This document shows positions 30,001 to 42,000 of a DNA stretch of 64,000 bases, in pieces. The notes beneath the pieces are model-generated. The model was not told the DNA's origin. It ran no database searches and was given only the letters and a program-made list of their open reading frames with translations. Source of the stretch: Turritopsis dohrnii (Eukaryota; Cnidaria; Hydrozoa; Anthoathecata; Oceaniidae); the NCBI GenBank assembly GCA_027922465.2, contig BQMF02000007.1:744001-808000 (forward strand), in the 5' to 3' direction. A program made the position numbers and the translations under genes. Numbering within the stretch: the first letter of the stretch is position 1; every line of letters starts with the position of its first letter.

Positions 30001-33000
30001 CATCCTGGAATCTTCCATAATACTAATAAACTACCATCAACTAAAGTGGGGTTTGTGCTAAAACTTTCTTTTGCTATCAAACAATAGCTCTATTCATTAC
30101 TTTATTGCAAATTCTTCTTTACATGATTTGTAAAAACTACAGCTGAATATCTTTGTGTAACTGTGATTAAACTTCAAACTTTAATAATTTTCAAAAAAAT
30201 TGCGAAAAGGATTGAAATTTCAAAAGTCACCTAAAATCAATTTATTTAAAGGAGAATTAACCCCTCCAAATTTTTTTTCCTAAAATCTTTCCATTTTCAT
30301 CAATGAATTAAAATACAATCATGAAAATTTCCAAAAAACTTCTCAATATCTCTACTTCAAGGTTTTAGTCACATGATCTTTCTCGTGACGTCACAACCTC
30401 CCAACTGTTAAACAAAGTTTGAGCGTTGTTCTTATATTTAGTTCTCGAAAAAACTTTCAACAAGGTCATTGCGAATTATAATGCAAAGCTCTTCTCTTGA
30501 ATAACTCAAAGTTTCCTCAGAAAACTCAAGTGAAACGTTTTCAGATGTAGATGATAGTTTTATACATTGGAGAGCTGGAGTATGACGATGAGGAACTAAA
30601 ATCTTTAAATCTATCTCAAGAAAATTCGGCAGATGAGAGTGAAGAAAATGAATTTGACTCAAGTTGAACAGAAAATCTGCATTAGTGCAAGTGTCAACAT
30701 TGTGCTAATTTATTTGTTTTCGAAGGTTTAAAAACAATTTCACCAATGTGAAAGAAATAAAGCAACAAGTATAAGATGATCAGAAAATTCTTTGTGCTCT
30801 TTTTTCTTTCTTGCTTTTTGATATCTTTTCTGCTTTGAACAAAAAACACAGATTGTGCGTGATGGTTTCCGCAAGCTGTCAAAAAAAGAGTATATAGGCG
30901 TCGTTTTTATTTTTGGGTCTTATGGCATACTCTCAATACTCATCCTGGCTCCATCATTTTGAGATTCTAAGGAGGGGAGATAAAATTATCATACCAGCAT
31001 GTGTAGTAAGTAGAGTACAAGGAGAATTCCCAGCACAAGATCAAGATAAGAAGATCAAGACATTTGATGGACACTAGACATATACTTCTGTAATTTTATT
31101 TCATATGCAGTACATATAATCTTTACTTTTACTAAGAATATTTACAGTGATATTTTACATAAGAGAAAAAAGTCAGTTTTTATTTGAAAAATGACTATAT
31201 TTTTCTCTTTTCTCAACAAACTTCATCATTGAAAAGAAATATTCAGAGGAACATGATATGTATGCTTAAACTTTTCCCAAATACCTGTTCATTTCATATT
31301 TATGAAAATATTAATATTTTCATTGACCTGGTTGTTACTTTATGTTTGACTTCATTTTTCGTTGTTTTTTTATTATATATTTCCCCATAGGGCGAAATAT
31401 ATGTTAAAACCGGCATTTTCCTTCTTCATCATCTTCTCCGTTCACTTTTATAGTCGCGGTTCGGTATTGAATTTTCGCCTAGCCAAAGTAGATAAGAACA
31501 GAGGCTAGCCTACAGCACGCCATTTTTTTCAGTCAGTGCAGAGCAGATGAACAGTGGAAGATTTTTGTTTTTTTTCTGCTAGCTTTTAAAATGATTCAAT
31601 AATAGATGAAACGTTAAATGATGGAAATGGATCGTTTTAGTTCAGGGAAATCCTTTTTATATGGAGCACATCCAGTTCAATCAGTTTCTTTGATTCATAG
31701 ATTACATCACAAAAACTGCAAGTACAAACGTGACTGGTTATTAAATGCTTGGAACAGTAAACCATCGAAGCTGTGGTTTCAGTGCAAAGGTGAAAATTCA
31801 TTATCAATAGCCAGGCTGAAGATTTATTTTAATTTTACATCCTGATATAATGTAGCCCAACTGAACTGAAAGCACGATGCACCAGCCACAATAAAGGAAA
31901 CCCTTTTCATGTGGAGAACAACCAATGTGTTAATTCAAAAAGTACATACAAGAGCAGCAAGTAATAAGAAGCAAAATAAGAAGTCAGAAACTAATTGCGT
32001 ATAATATTTTAAAACACAGGATTGAGACACATAATAACTTGACAGAATCTGGTCGAGTGTGCTTCCTTGGATAGTCATTTAATCCAACAACAGAAACGTA
32101 GTTTGCTATGGATGAATTCCATGGTCACGTATACTGTTTTGATACTGTATATATCGTATATTTTATTTTGCAAAATTTAATATGTGACCGTCCATGGGAA
32201 AAGAATAACATTCAAATTATAGATTATAGATTATAGATTATAGGTAAGAAAACAATAGAAATTATAGATTAATCTAATCTATAATCTATAATCTATAATC
32301 TATAGTTATCTATAATTATGCATTATAGATTATCAATTATAGATTATAGATTATCGATTATAGATTATAGGTAATCTATAATCGATAATCTATAATCTAT
32401 AATCGATAATCTATAGTTATTACAGGTTATAGATTCTGAAACGTCATCGAAACCATTAAAAAAAATAGACACTTAGTTATGCTTACGGTAAGGAGAATCA
32501 TGTCGTTGGCACATTAAACATGCTATAATTATAATACATTGTATATCTATTTCGGCCAGGCCTCTTGGAGAAACGTCTAGTTCATTAAAAGAGCAGTCAT
32601 TTGTGACATAATGTTACGTGTAACAAAGTTCAAAACGTTGTACGATAATTTCGCCAGCGTAACATACTCTTGATTAGCAAGGGAAAGTAATTACTTATCT
32701 TTTTTGAAGATAATCTTCAGGGCGTAAAGTTTAATCAAAAAGAGATGAGAACTTTTCTTTTTGATTAAACTAATCTTTCTCTACCTTACAGACTTCAATA
32801 TTAAAATGTTAAGGAACAAAAATAACCTTTCGCTGGTGGCATCTGTCGATTAATAAAATTAGACATGGCGACCTGGTTCACATTCACTTGGAAACTGAAA
32901 AGACAGTTTGTTGAAAACCAAACTAAAATATGCTTCAAATAATAGAAACCACCCGATTGTACTCAAGTGTATTTTATAACTCACTTGAGATTACAGTGTT

Positions 33001-36000
33001 CGAAGCGGATGTTCGAAGTACCGTGCAATGCATACGAACACCAGTTATGTTAATGTACACGTGCTTTTTTTTCTTCCTTGTCAAACAACAAACATAACAT
33101 GATGAATAATTAATGAGCTTTTTTGCACAACAATACATACAAACGATGTATGCTTCTTTTAGAAAGAAGTTTTTAATTCTTTCTTATTAGTTTGTAGCGG
33201 TGTAAAATATATATAATGGGAAAGAGAAATTTTCGAGCCTATCGAGGGAAAAAGCGTGCTGCAGTCGCAAATTATTTTTGTTTTGTGAATTGTTTGAGTC
33301 AATTTTCGAAGCAAGTAATCATAATCTAATTAATAGGTTCTATGTAACCTATAATCTACATCGATGTCAATCTTTAAAAATTAGTCTAGTGCTTATTTTA
33401 TTCAGCTGACGTATAATACTCCATTGTACTGTCATCCGACCTGGCGTGAAGATTGTAAAAGCACTACTTTGCGCCAGGCCTCTTGGAAAAACTTCGTGAG
33501 TTTCGTTTCCCGAAAATTTATCCAAGAGGCCTGGTGCGAAGTTGCTATTCACATGCATACATCGTTTCGAGCGTTGGAAATGGCCTCTGGTCATGTTTTT
33601 ATTAAGGCTAATATTATTTCGTGAAATAAAAATTAACCTGCGTCCCTGGTCATGTTTTTACTCCCGAAAAATGGCGCATTGAAAACATAAACTAAAACGA
33701 AGAAACTTTTATGCGACAACAGTCAAATTTTCGCAAGTAATTAAAGTTGTTATCGCTTGTTTCCTATAAATATAGCGCATGGACTACTCGATTATAGATA
33801 TCGAGTAAAGATTTTCTATTATAGGTTATACGTTATAGATTATTGATTTCGAACGTAGGTTATAGATTATAGGTTATAGATTATAGATTATCGATTATAG
33901 GTTATAGATTATCGATTATAGGTTATAGATTATAGATTATAGATAATCTATAATAATCTATAATCTATAATATAGATAAAATTTTACCTATACATAGATT
34001 ATAGATAAAATCTAATCTATAATATAGGTAATTATAGATTAATCTATAAATCAATGTTATTTTTTTCCCATGGACAGTCACATATACTGTCAATTTTCCT
34101 GTACGAACAACGAACGTAAATCAAAACACAATACAAATGACAGTCTGTAAATTAAATCAAGCTGGAACACCAACTTCTACTTTGAGCTATGTATATAGTG
34201 ATTTGGTTATGGATACCTTAAAGGTATTAAATTTTGCGGGTAGAAAATTTCGTGATTTTCGCGATTTTGGGTAAAAATCGCGAAATTAAGTACCCGCGAA
34301 AAAATGTCCGAAACCAAAAATCGCGAAATTAAATACCCGCGAAATTTTCTACCCGAAATTTTAAATTCGCCAAATTTTGCATTCGAAAATTTTTCTTAGC
34401 TTTTCCCATGCATTCTTAGCAGAACTAATGCATTCTTGTGAAGGGGAGAGTAAAATAAACAAGTTAATTCAAGTTTTTTACTGTTTCAGTCTATTTCTGC
34501 TGTTTGTTATTGTTTTAGTTTCCCTTTATCGAAAAAAAAAACACGAATTAGAATACCCTGAAAATTTTCGTAAAACCGAAAATCGCGAAATTAAATACCC
34601 GTGAAAAATTTCCAAAGCCGAAAATCGCGAAATTAAATACCCGCGAAAAGTAAAAATTTTGCAAACGCGAAATTAAGTACCCACGAAATTTAATACCTTT
34701 AAGGTATGTATTTTCACTACCAAAGTTTTTTTTTCCATTTGGGATTTATATATGGTCATTTTTAGCACAAAATAAACAATGAGATGAACATATTTTTTTG
34801 AAGAGAGATGTTTATTCTGAATATATATATACTTGAACTATTCTGTCCTAATTTGAAATGTTACACGTAATATTTGTTACTCAGAGATTTTGATTGCTTT
34901 TGATAGTTATTTGCTTACCGTATTCTCTGTAATAAGTGCGGCGCTTACAATTTTTTTTTGGAAATTAGGGGGGGGGGGGGGGGGGGGGGGCACTTATTAG
35001 AGAGGGGTGCTAATTGGAGAGGGGCGCTTATAAAAACATTTTGAAATGGTCATGCTAGCTGTGAACGAGGCATTGTAATTGTAACAACTGTATAATATTT
35101 TCATGGCAACGAAATAAGATTTTTTACTTATATACGATGGCCCAGAAGGGTCAAACTGCACGCTTCCCTTTTACTGCGCGCTTCTCCCTTTTACTGCGCG
35201 CTCTTGTGTAAACTTACACTGCGCGCTGTCATCGACCTTTCTGCGCGCTCTTCGTAATACTGCGCGCTCTTCGTATTACTGCGCGCTTCTCTTATCCCAA
35301 GAGCCAATTTATTGCATAATACCTTAAGTGGATGAAATTTCGAGTGAATTTAATTTCGCGGATAGAAAAAAGGTAATTTTGAAAAAATTCAAACTTTGAG
35401 CACAATTTGGAGATGGTCTACTTCTTTATCTTCTCAAAACAACTATTTATGTTATATAAAATCAAAAATATTTCCGTCATTTTCCCTTGCCTTCCTAATC
35501 CTCATTTTCTCTATTGCCTCAACAAATGTGAAGGTACATTTAACAAAGGAGATAATACAATAGAAATTGATTAAAAATTGTATTTATCAACAGGAAAGAC
35601 TTACTATTGGTAAATACAATTTCTAAATTTCGCATACGTATTATGCTTAAATATTTCGAAAAAGACAGTTTTTTAGGAAACCTCAAAACTGCTCAACACT
35701 CTCTTTTAAAAATTGTTTTAAAACTGCCTTGCATTATGATCAAAGTCACGAGACAAGTAGCATTGAGGCTCCAGTCATAATACTTGTAACTTTCATGAAA
35801 ACAAAAAACGATGTTTTAGAGAAACTGAAAATAACTAAAAATACTTTCTTTGACTGTAAAAAAACAAAGCGTGTTTCACTCTATGTCTTGTGATTGCTAG
35901 TATAAAACACACAAGTCAAACTTAGCTCGTTTTGTAAATGGAGCTACGTTTTTACAACAAAGTTCAATTTCTAGAATTCATTTTGAATATTTAAAATTTT

Positions 36001-39000
36001 TGCTTTATATCATACTTGATGTAAACATATTTCTGTCAAATGGATTAATTAAAAAATCACACACTTTTCCTTTAATCACACCATTCGAAAACACAAATTT
36101 TGATATATGGTCGTAGTAGTGTGGTCGTAGGGAAGCGTGCAGAGTAATAAGAGTTTAAAGTTTTTTGAATGCGCAATTTTATGACGTCACAATGTGACAG
36201 CTGTATTTCAAGAATAGTATCAAGAAATGTATCTGTTTGAATGAAGAATAAATACTACTACTACTATTATATACATCCATATTTGGTTTGCATTCAATTC
36301 ATTACTAATGCATTATTTCTTGGAATAACATGCAACACCAGTTGTTACAACATGATCCTACTCAGCCTTGGTAAATTTAAATCCTATTGTAAGGAAGTTC
36401 TCTTGAATCAATATTTTCCTTGATTGAAAAGTTTTGGTCATCTTTAGTTTGTTTTTGTTATTTTTTAGTTTGTTTTTGTTTTTGTTTGTTTGATTGCTTT
36501 TTTGTGTCTTTCCAACTTGTACTATTTTTCTATATACTAGTTTCCATATACAATTTGTTGTATTATTTTTCCTTTGTGGCCATCACTAGATTCGTTTTTA
36601 CTATTTGGTGGTCTCCATTCATTATACTGCAACTGTTGTAAATGATTCAATTCAATTCAAAAAATGAAGAGCGCGCAGAATAGTCGATGAGAGCGCGCAG
36701 TGTAAGGTTACACAAGAGCGCGCAGTAAAATGGAGAAGCGCGCAGTAAAAGGGAAGCGTACGATGGCCCAGAAGGGTCAAACTGCGCGCACGTCAAGAAA
36801 TACTGCGCGCTTCCCTTTTACTGCGATCCCTTTTTTAAAAGGGATCCCTTTTACTGCGCGCTTCTCCCTTTTACTGCGCGCTCTTGTGTAACCTTACACT
36901 GCGCGCTGTCATCGACTATTCTGCGCGCTCTTCATAATACTGCGCGCTTCCCTACGACCACACTACTACGACCATATCAAAATTCGTGTTTTCGAATGGT
37001 GTGATTAAAGGAAAAATGTGTGATTTTTTAATTAGTCCATTTGACAGAAATATGTTTACATAAAGCAAAAATTTTAAATATTCAAAATGAGTTCTAGAAA
37101 TTGAACTTTGTTGTAAAAACGTAGCTCCATTTACAACACGAGTTAAGTTTGACTTGTGTGTTTTACACTAGTAATCACAAGACATAGAGTAAAACACGCT
37201 TTGTTTTTTTTTTAGTCAAATAAAGTATTTTCAGAGTTATTTTCAATTTCTCTAAAACATCGTTTTCCATTTTTTTCCTTTCCAACTGTTCAAAATTAAA
37301 AGATACAAAAAAAATAATATATTTTTAGATCTATCCTTCAGCTTCTCATTAAGAGCTTTATTGGTTTTGTAAATGGAAATCAAACGTAAGTGGCTCTGAC
37401 ATGAAAAATGAACACTGAAAAAAGAGCTTTAAATACAATTTTTAATCAATTTCTATTGTATTATCTCCTTGGTTAAATGTACCTTCACATTTCTTGAGGC
37501 AATGAAGAAAATGAGGATTAGGAAGGCAAGGGAAAGTGACGGAAATATTTTTGATTTTATATTACATAAATAGTTGTTTTGAGAAGATAAAGAAGTAGAC
37601 CATCTCCAAATTGTGCTCAAAATTTGAATTTTTTCAAAATTACCTTTTTTCGTTTATCCGCGAAATTAAATTAACTCAAAATTTCATCCACTTAAGGTAT
37701 TATGAAATAAATTGCTCTTGGGATAAGAGAAGCGCGCAGTAATACGAAGAGCACGCAGTGTCACAAAGAGCGCGCAGTATTACGAAGAGCGCGCAGAAAG
37801 GTCGATGACAGCGCGCAGTATAAGTTTACACCAAACTACCAAGATGGCGAATGAAGCTGCAAAATGATAAAAACAACGTGGATTTTGGATATTTGAAGCT
37901 GTTTTGATGATGTTTGCTACCAGAAGCAGTTAACAAATACTCATAAAAGACAAATACCCACAAGAAGCATATGTTATCATCATTTATTGATCCAAGCTGT
38001 CATCATGAAGTGCGAGAAATGCGGAAACTTTTTCAACACAAAACCAGAACTGGAAACCCACATGTACATATGTAGATTCAAAAATATAAATACTAGTAAA
38101 CAAACGGGTTGTGAATATGAGACTGTATATATCGAGAAACCAAAGACAACCAGCCAATATGTAAATAGAGACTCCACTGTAAATAATGTAAATATAAACA
38201 CTGAACGAATCCTGACAGAATGCGAGTTAGACATTGTCAGAGAAACCGAAAACCTTCCTAACATACCACCCTTCGAACCCATTATTGAGTCACCAGAACA
38301 TATTATAAACAACATGAGCAGTACTGACTTCATATCATCCATCAACAGCATCTACAACGAAATTTTACAATGGAAGAAAAACTTGTTTAAACTACCCACT
38401 GGCAAGGGAGGAAAAATGTTCATTATAGAACTCACCAAATGGCTCGAACTTTTCAACTCAAAGGGGTATCTATATCACGTAGCCCTTAAAGTTTTCATGA
38501 TACTTCCAGCCATCCTTCTCCAAAAACCATCAAAAAACAGCAAAACAAAAGAGCACGCCTCAAAGCTAGAAACGAGAATTCAACTATGGAAAGATGGAGA
38601 GCTAAATGACTTGTTGTTAGAAGGGCGCTCGATTCAAAAGAGACTCAATAGCAGCAAGAGTCGTGCCAAACAGGATGATGCAAGAGTTTTTTCAAATCTA
38701 ATGTTACAGGGCAAAGTCAATGCAGCCCTCAAAATGTTGTCGAAGAGTGAAATCGGTGTGCATGATGTCAATGACAATATTTTGAAGGAACTTTAATTGA
38801 AACACCCAGAACCAGCAAAAATCGAGGAAGACACCCTTTTACAAGGTCCAATCAATAGAGTCCTACCTTCATATTTCGATGAAATCGACGAACACATGGT
38901 TCTTAAAGCAGCTACGAGGACCAAAGGAGCAGGAGGACCATCTCAAATGGATGCAGAACAGTACAAACATCTACTGAGTAGTAAAAAGTTCAAGAAGGAG

Positions 39001-42000
39001 AACAAGGACCTACGAGACCAAATTGCTCGCCTAGCAAAAAAACTAGCCTCTGAATATATTAATCCTCATACCATTGAAACCCTTGTAGCATGCAGATTGA
39101 TACCACTGGATAAGAATCCAGGAGTCCGACCGATTGGAGTAGGAGAAGTCCTAAGACGAATTGTGGGTAAATGTATTGGGTGGGTCCTTAAGAATGATAT
39201 CCAAGACTCAGCAGGACCTCTGCAAGTTGCGACCGGGTTAGAATCGGGAGCCGAGGCAGCAATTCACTCAATGAAAGAAACGTATGAAGAGGACGAAACC
39301 GAGGCTGTGATTCTTGTTGACGCCAGCAATGCCTTTAACTCAATGAACCGAAGCGCAGCCCTCCATAATATTCAAATACTATGCCCACAGTTTGCATTTA
39401 TAATCATCAACACGTACCGCATCCCTATCAACATGATCGTTCGAGGTAATAAGAACATTCTGTCGCTAGAGGGAACCACCCAAGGAGATAATCTAGCTAT
39501 GTCCTTCTATGTAACGCGACATGAATTCGAAAATTATTAATTAGGGAATTTTACACGTGTGTCATTATATATTTTTGTTATTTCATTATATTCTTGTTAT
39601 TATCAGTAACCTCTTGGGATCTCTTCTCATGTATAAGTTTTTTCTTAACTTCGTGTGTCCCATTCTTTCAAGACTGTTCGACAAGAGAGTCAAGCTGTAA
39701 TTTTTTTTTTTATGACACATCACATTTCAAATTGGGATATTCATTTGGGCTCACCTGGTATGTTATTCGCATCTTCTTGTTATATTTTTTTTCGTTTGTA
39801 CTTCGTAGTTTATTTTAGTCAATTTTTTCTCAAAATTTGTTATTAATTTCAATTTTCAGTTTGAACATACACATCGTTACAAACGACTCACTTAATATCC
39901 CGCCACATTCTATGCCATTGGAATCTCACCCATCTTAGACCATCTCAAAATATCATCTCCCCAAGTGAGGAACGTTTCCCTAGCAGACGATATAACTGGC
40001 GCAGGAAAGCTAGAACACCTTAGAGCCTGGTGGAACTCAGTCATAAGCGAAGGGAAAAAATATGGATACTATGTGAATGAGACAAAAAGCTGGCTGATAA
40101 CTAAAAACCCAGAGCTACTTTCAAAGGCAAGAGAATTATTCAGCGACTCTAGTATCAAATTCACTATTGAAGGCCAGAGACACCTGGGCGCAGTAATTGG
40201 GAGCGATGAATTCAGGGAAGCTTACGCAAAGGAGAAAGTCGAAAGCTGGTGCAAGGAGATGGAAAATTTATGTCAGTTTGCTAAAACCCAACCACATGCC
40301 GCATATGCTGCCTTTTGTCATGGGGAAATTCACAAGTACACTTATTTCTTACGTACAATACCTGGTATGGAAACATTCGTAAAACCCCTTGACACTATGA
40401 TAGAGCAGAAATTCATACCAACACTCTTGGACTCGATAGTAACAGGGCAAGACAGACAACTATATTCACTACCTACGAAGTATGGAGGACTTGGGATTCC
40501 AATACTTTCAGATACGTGTAACATGCAATACCAACAATCACAACAAATATCTGCACCCCTAAAGAGTCTAATCCTGTCACAAAGCAGCTCAATACCTGAC
40601 AGTGAAACAGTGAAATCCTTACGCAGAGAAAAGAGCAACGACAGAGAGAAGCTGTTGAAAGAAAAAATGCAAAACATCGACGAGACACTGACACCAGAAG
40701 TATTAAAAGCCGTAAAGGACACACGACAACAAGGAGCATCATCTTGGTTAAGTGTATTACCTCTCAAGGAGCATGGTTTTTCACTCAACAAAGGAGAGTT
40801 TCGGGACGCTATTTGCTTGAGGTACGGGAAGGACCTCAAAGGTTTACCATCTCAATGTCCATGTGGTCAACCTTTCAATATTACTCATGCGCTGAATTGC
40901 AAAAGAGGTGGTTTCATTACTTTGAGACATAATAACATCAGGGATTTCGAAGCAGAACTGTTGTCCAAAGTCCACAACGACGTTGAAACCGAACCACCCC
41001 TTCAACCATTAGCAGGAGAAATCATTAATGGTCTCGACGGAGACAATGCCAGACCAGACATTAGAGCTAAAGGAGTTTGGAGACCAGCGCAAAATGCTTT
41101 TTTTGACATTCGAGTTAGTAATACGAATGCCGAGTCCTACAGACACTTGAAGACCGAAACTGTGTTACAGAAACAGGAACGTGAAAAGAAAAGGAACTAT
41201 AACCAGAGGATTATGAATGTTGAGCATGGCACATTCACACCATTAGTATATTCAGTAACCGATGTGATGGGCAAAGAATGCCAAACCTTTCATAAACATC
41301 TGGCTGACAAAATTTCAAGAAAGACAGAACAGGCCTATAGTGATGTAATCAAAGTGATTAGGTGCAAATTATCGTTCTTGATCATACGTGCCGCCTTGAT
41401 GTGTGTTAGAGGAAGTCGATCACATCAAAAATACCAAGCCATTGGCGACGATCTAGCATTGATTTCAATCGACGCAAGATTATAAACTATATATATTTAA
41501 GTTGTATTATAAAGAGTAATATCTTGAAGATTATTGTAATTTTTTTGGAAAAAAAAATATATATTTCTGTCGTAGTCTAAAAAAAAAAAAAAATAAGTTT
41601 ACACAAGAGCGCGCAGTAAAAGGGAGAAGCGCGCAGTAAAAGGGAAGCGCGCAGTATTTCTTGACGTGCGCGCAGTTTGACCCTTCTGGGCCATCGTACT
41701 TATAACTTAAATTTAGACATTTAGTCTTCTGTTTCTATTATATACAGAATTTTCGCTTTTTGTTCAAAGTTCTAATTACCACCCGGGCGCTTATAAATTT
41801 CTGAGTCTAGTCTAATTTCTGTCTAGTCACTCTACAAGCGCCCGGGAGAGGGGCGCTTATAAAAATATTTTTGACTAGAAGAAGGGATGCTTATTAGAAC
41901 TCCACGGCAAAAAATTTTAAGAGAAACCTTATCATTTGACCGTGAACAACTTCATTTCATAATAAGTTCAAAGTAAGTTTTTCTGTGGTATTAAATTCAA

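Larger units (their letters stand above)
37832..41592 (+). mobile_element. Non-LTR retrotransposon with zinc finger, RT and C-terminal endonuclease-like domain
   Basis: Flanked by a perfect 12-bp target duplication ATAAGTTTACAC (37820-37831 and 41593-41604), with a poly-A tail at 41579-41592. The target is the right terminal repeat of element R, whose unbroken sequence is still seen in element L, so both boundaries are exact. 5' leader 37832-37986, coding region 37987-41485, 3' UTR about 95 bp. Zinc-finger N terminus, RT in the middle, CCHC plus PD-type nuclease at the end is the R2-like (REL-endonuclease) layout. The clade is not resolved. Confidence 0.85.
36761..41696. mobile_element. Inverted-repeat element R (ACTGCGCGC family), split by a retrotransposon
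   Basis: About 55 bp at 36761 (CGATGGCCCAGAAGGG..., ending CGCGCTTCCC) are matched exactly in inverse by the last 55 bp up to 41696. Removing the inserted retrotransposon (37832-41592) and one 12-bp repeat leaves about 1.17 kb of non-coding element. It lies inverted relative to L. The outer flanks of the L+R pair share TACTTATA (35125-35132 and 41697-41704), so the pair may have moved as a unit. Confidence 0.78.

Noticed and set aside
31618..31845. 75-codon frame as an exon of a nested gene in granulin intron 1
   Set aside because: No recognisable domain and no convincing partner exon or upstream acceptor; left unannotated.
32215..34050. CRISPR array
   Set aside because: Repeats are contiguous, palindromic and without unique spacers; the window is eukaryotic.
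39512..39907. Spliceosomal intron within the retrotransposon
   Set aside because: The right border has no AG and there is a 7-bp duplication with exact frame restoration, which fits an insertion better.
40342..40839. 165-codon minus-strand frame
   Set aside because: Lies fully antisense to the retrotransposon protein, which has clear RT and nuclease motifs.
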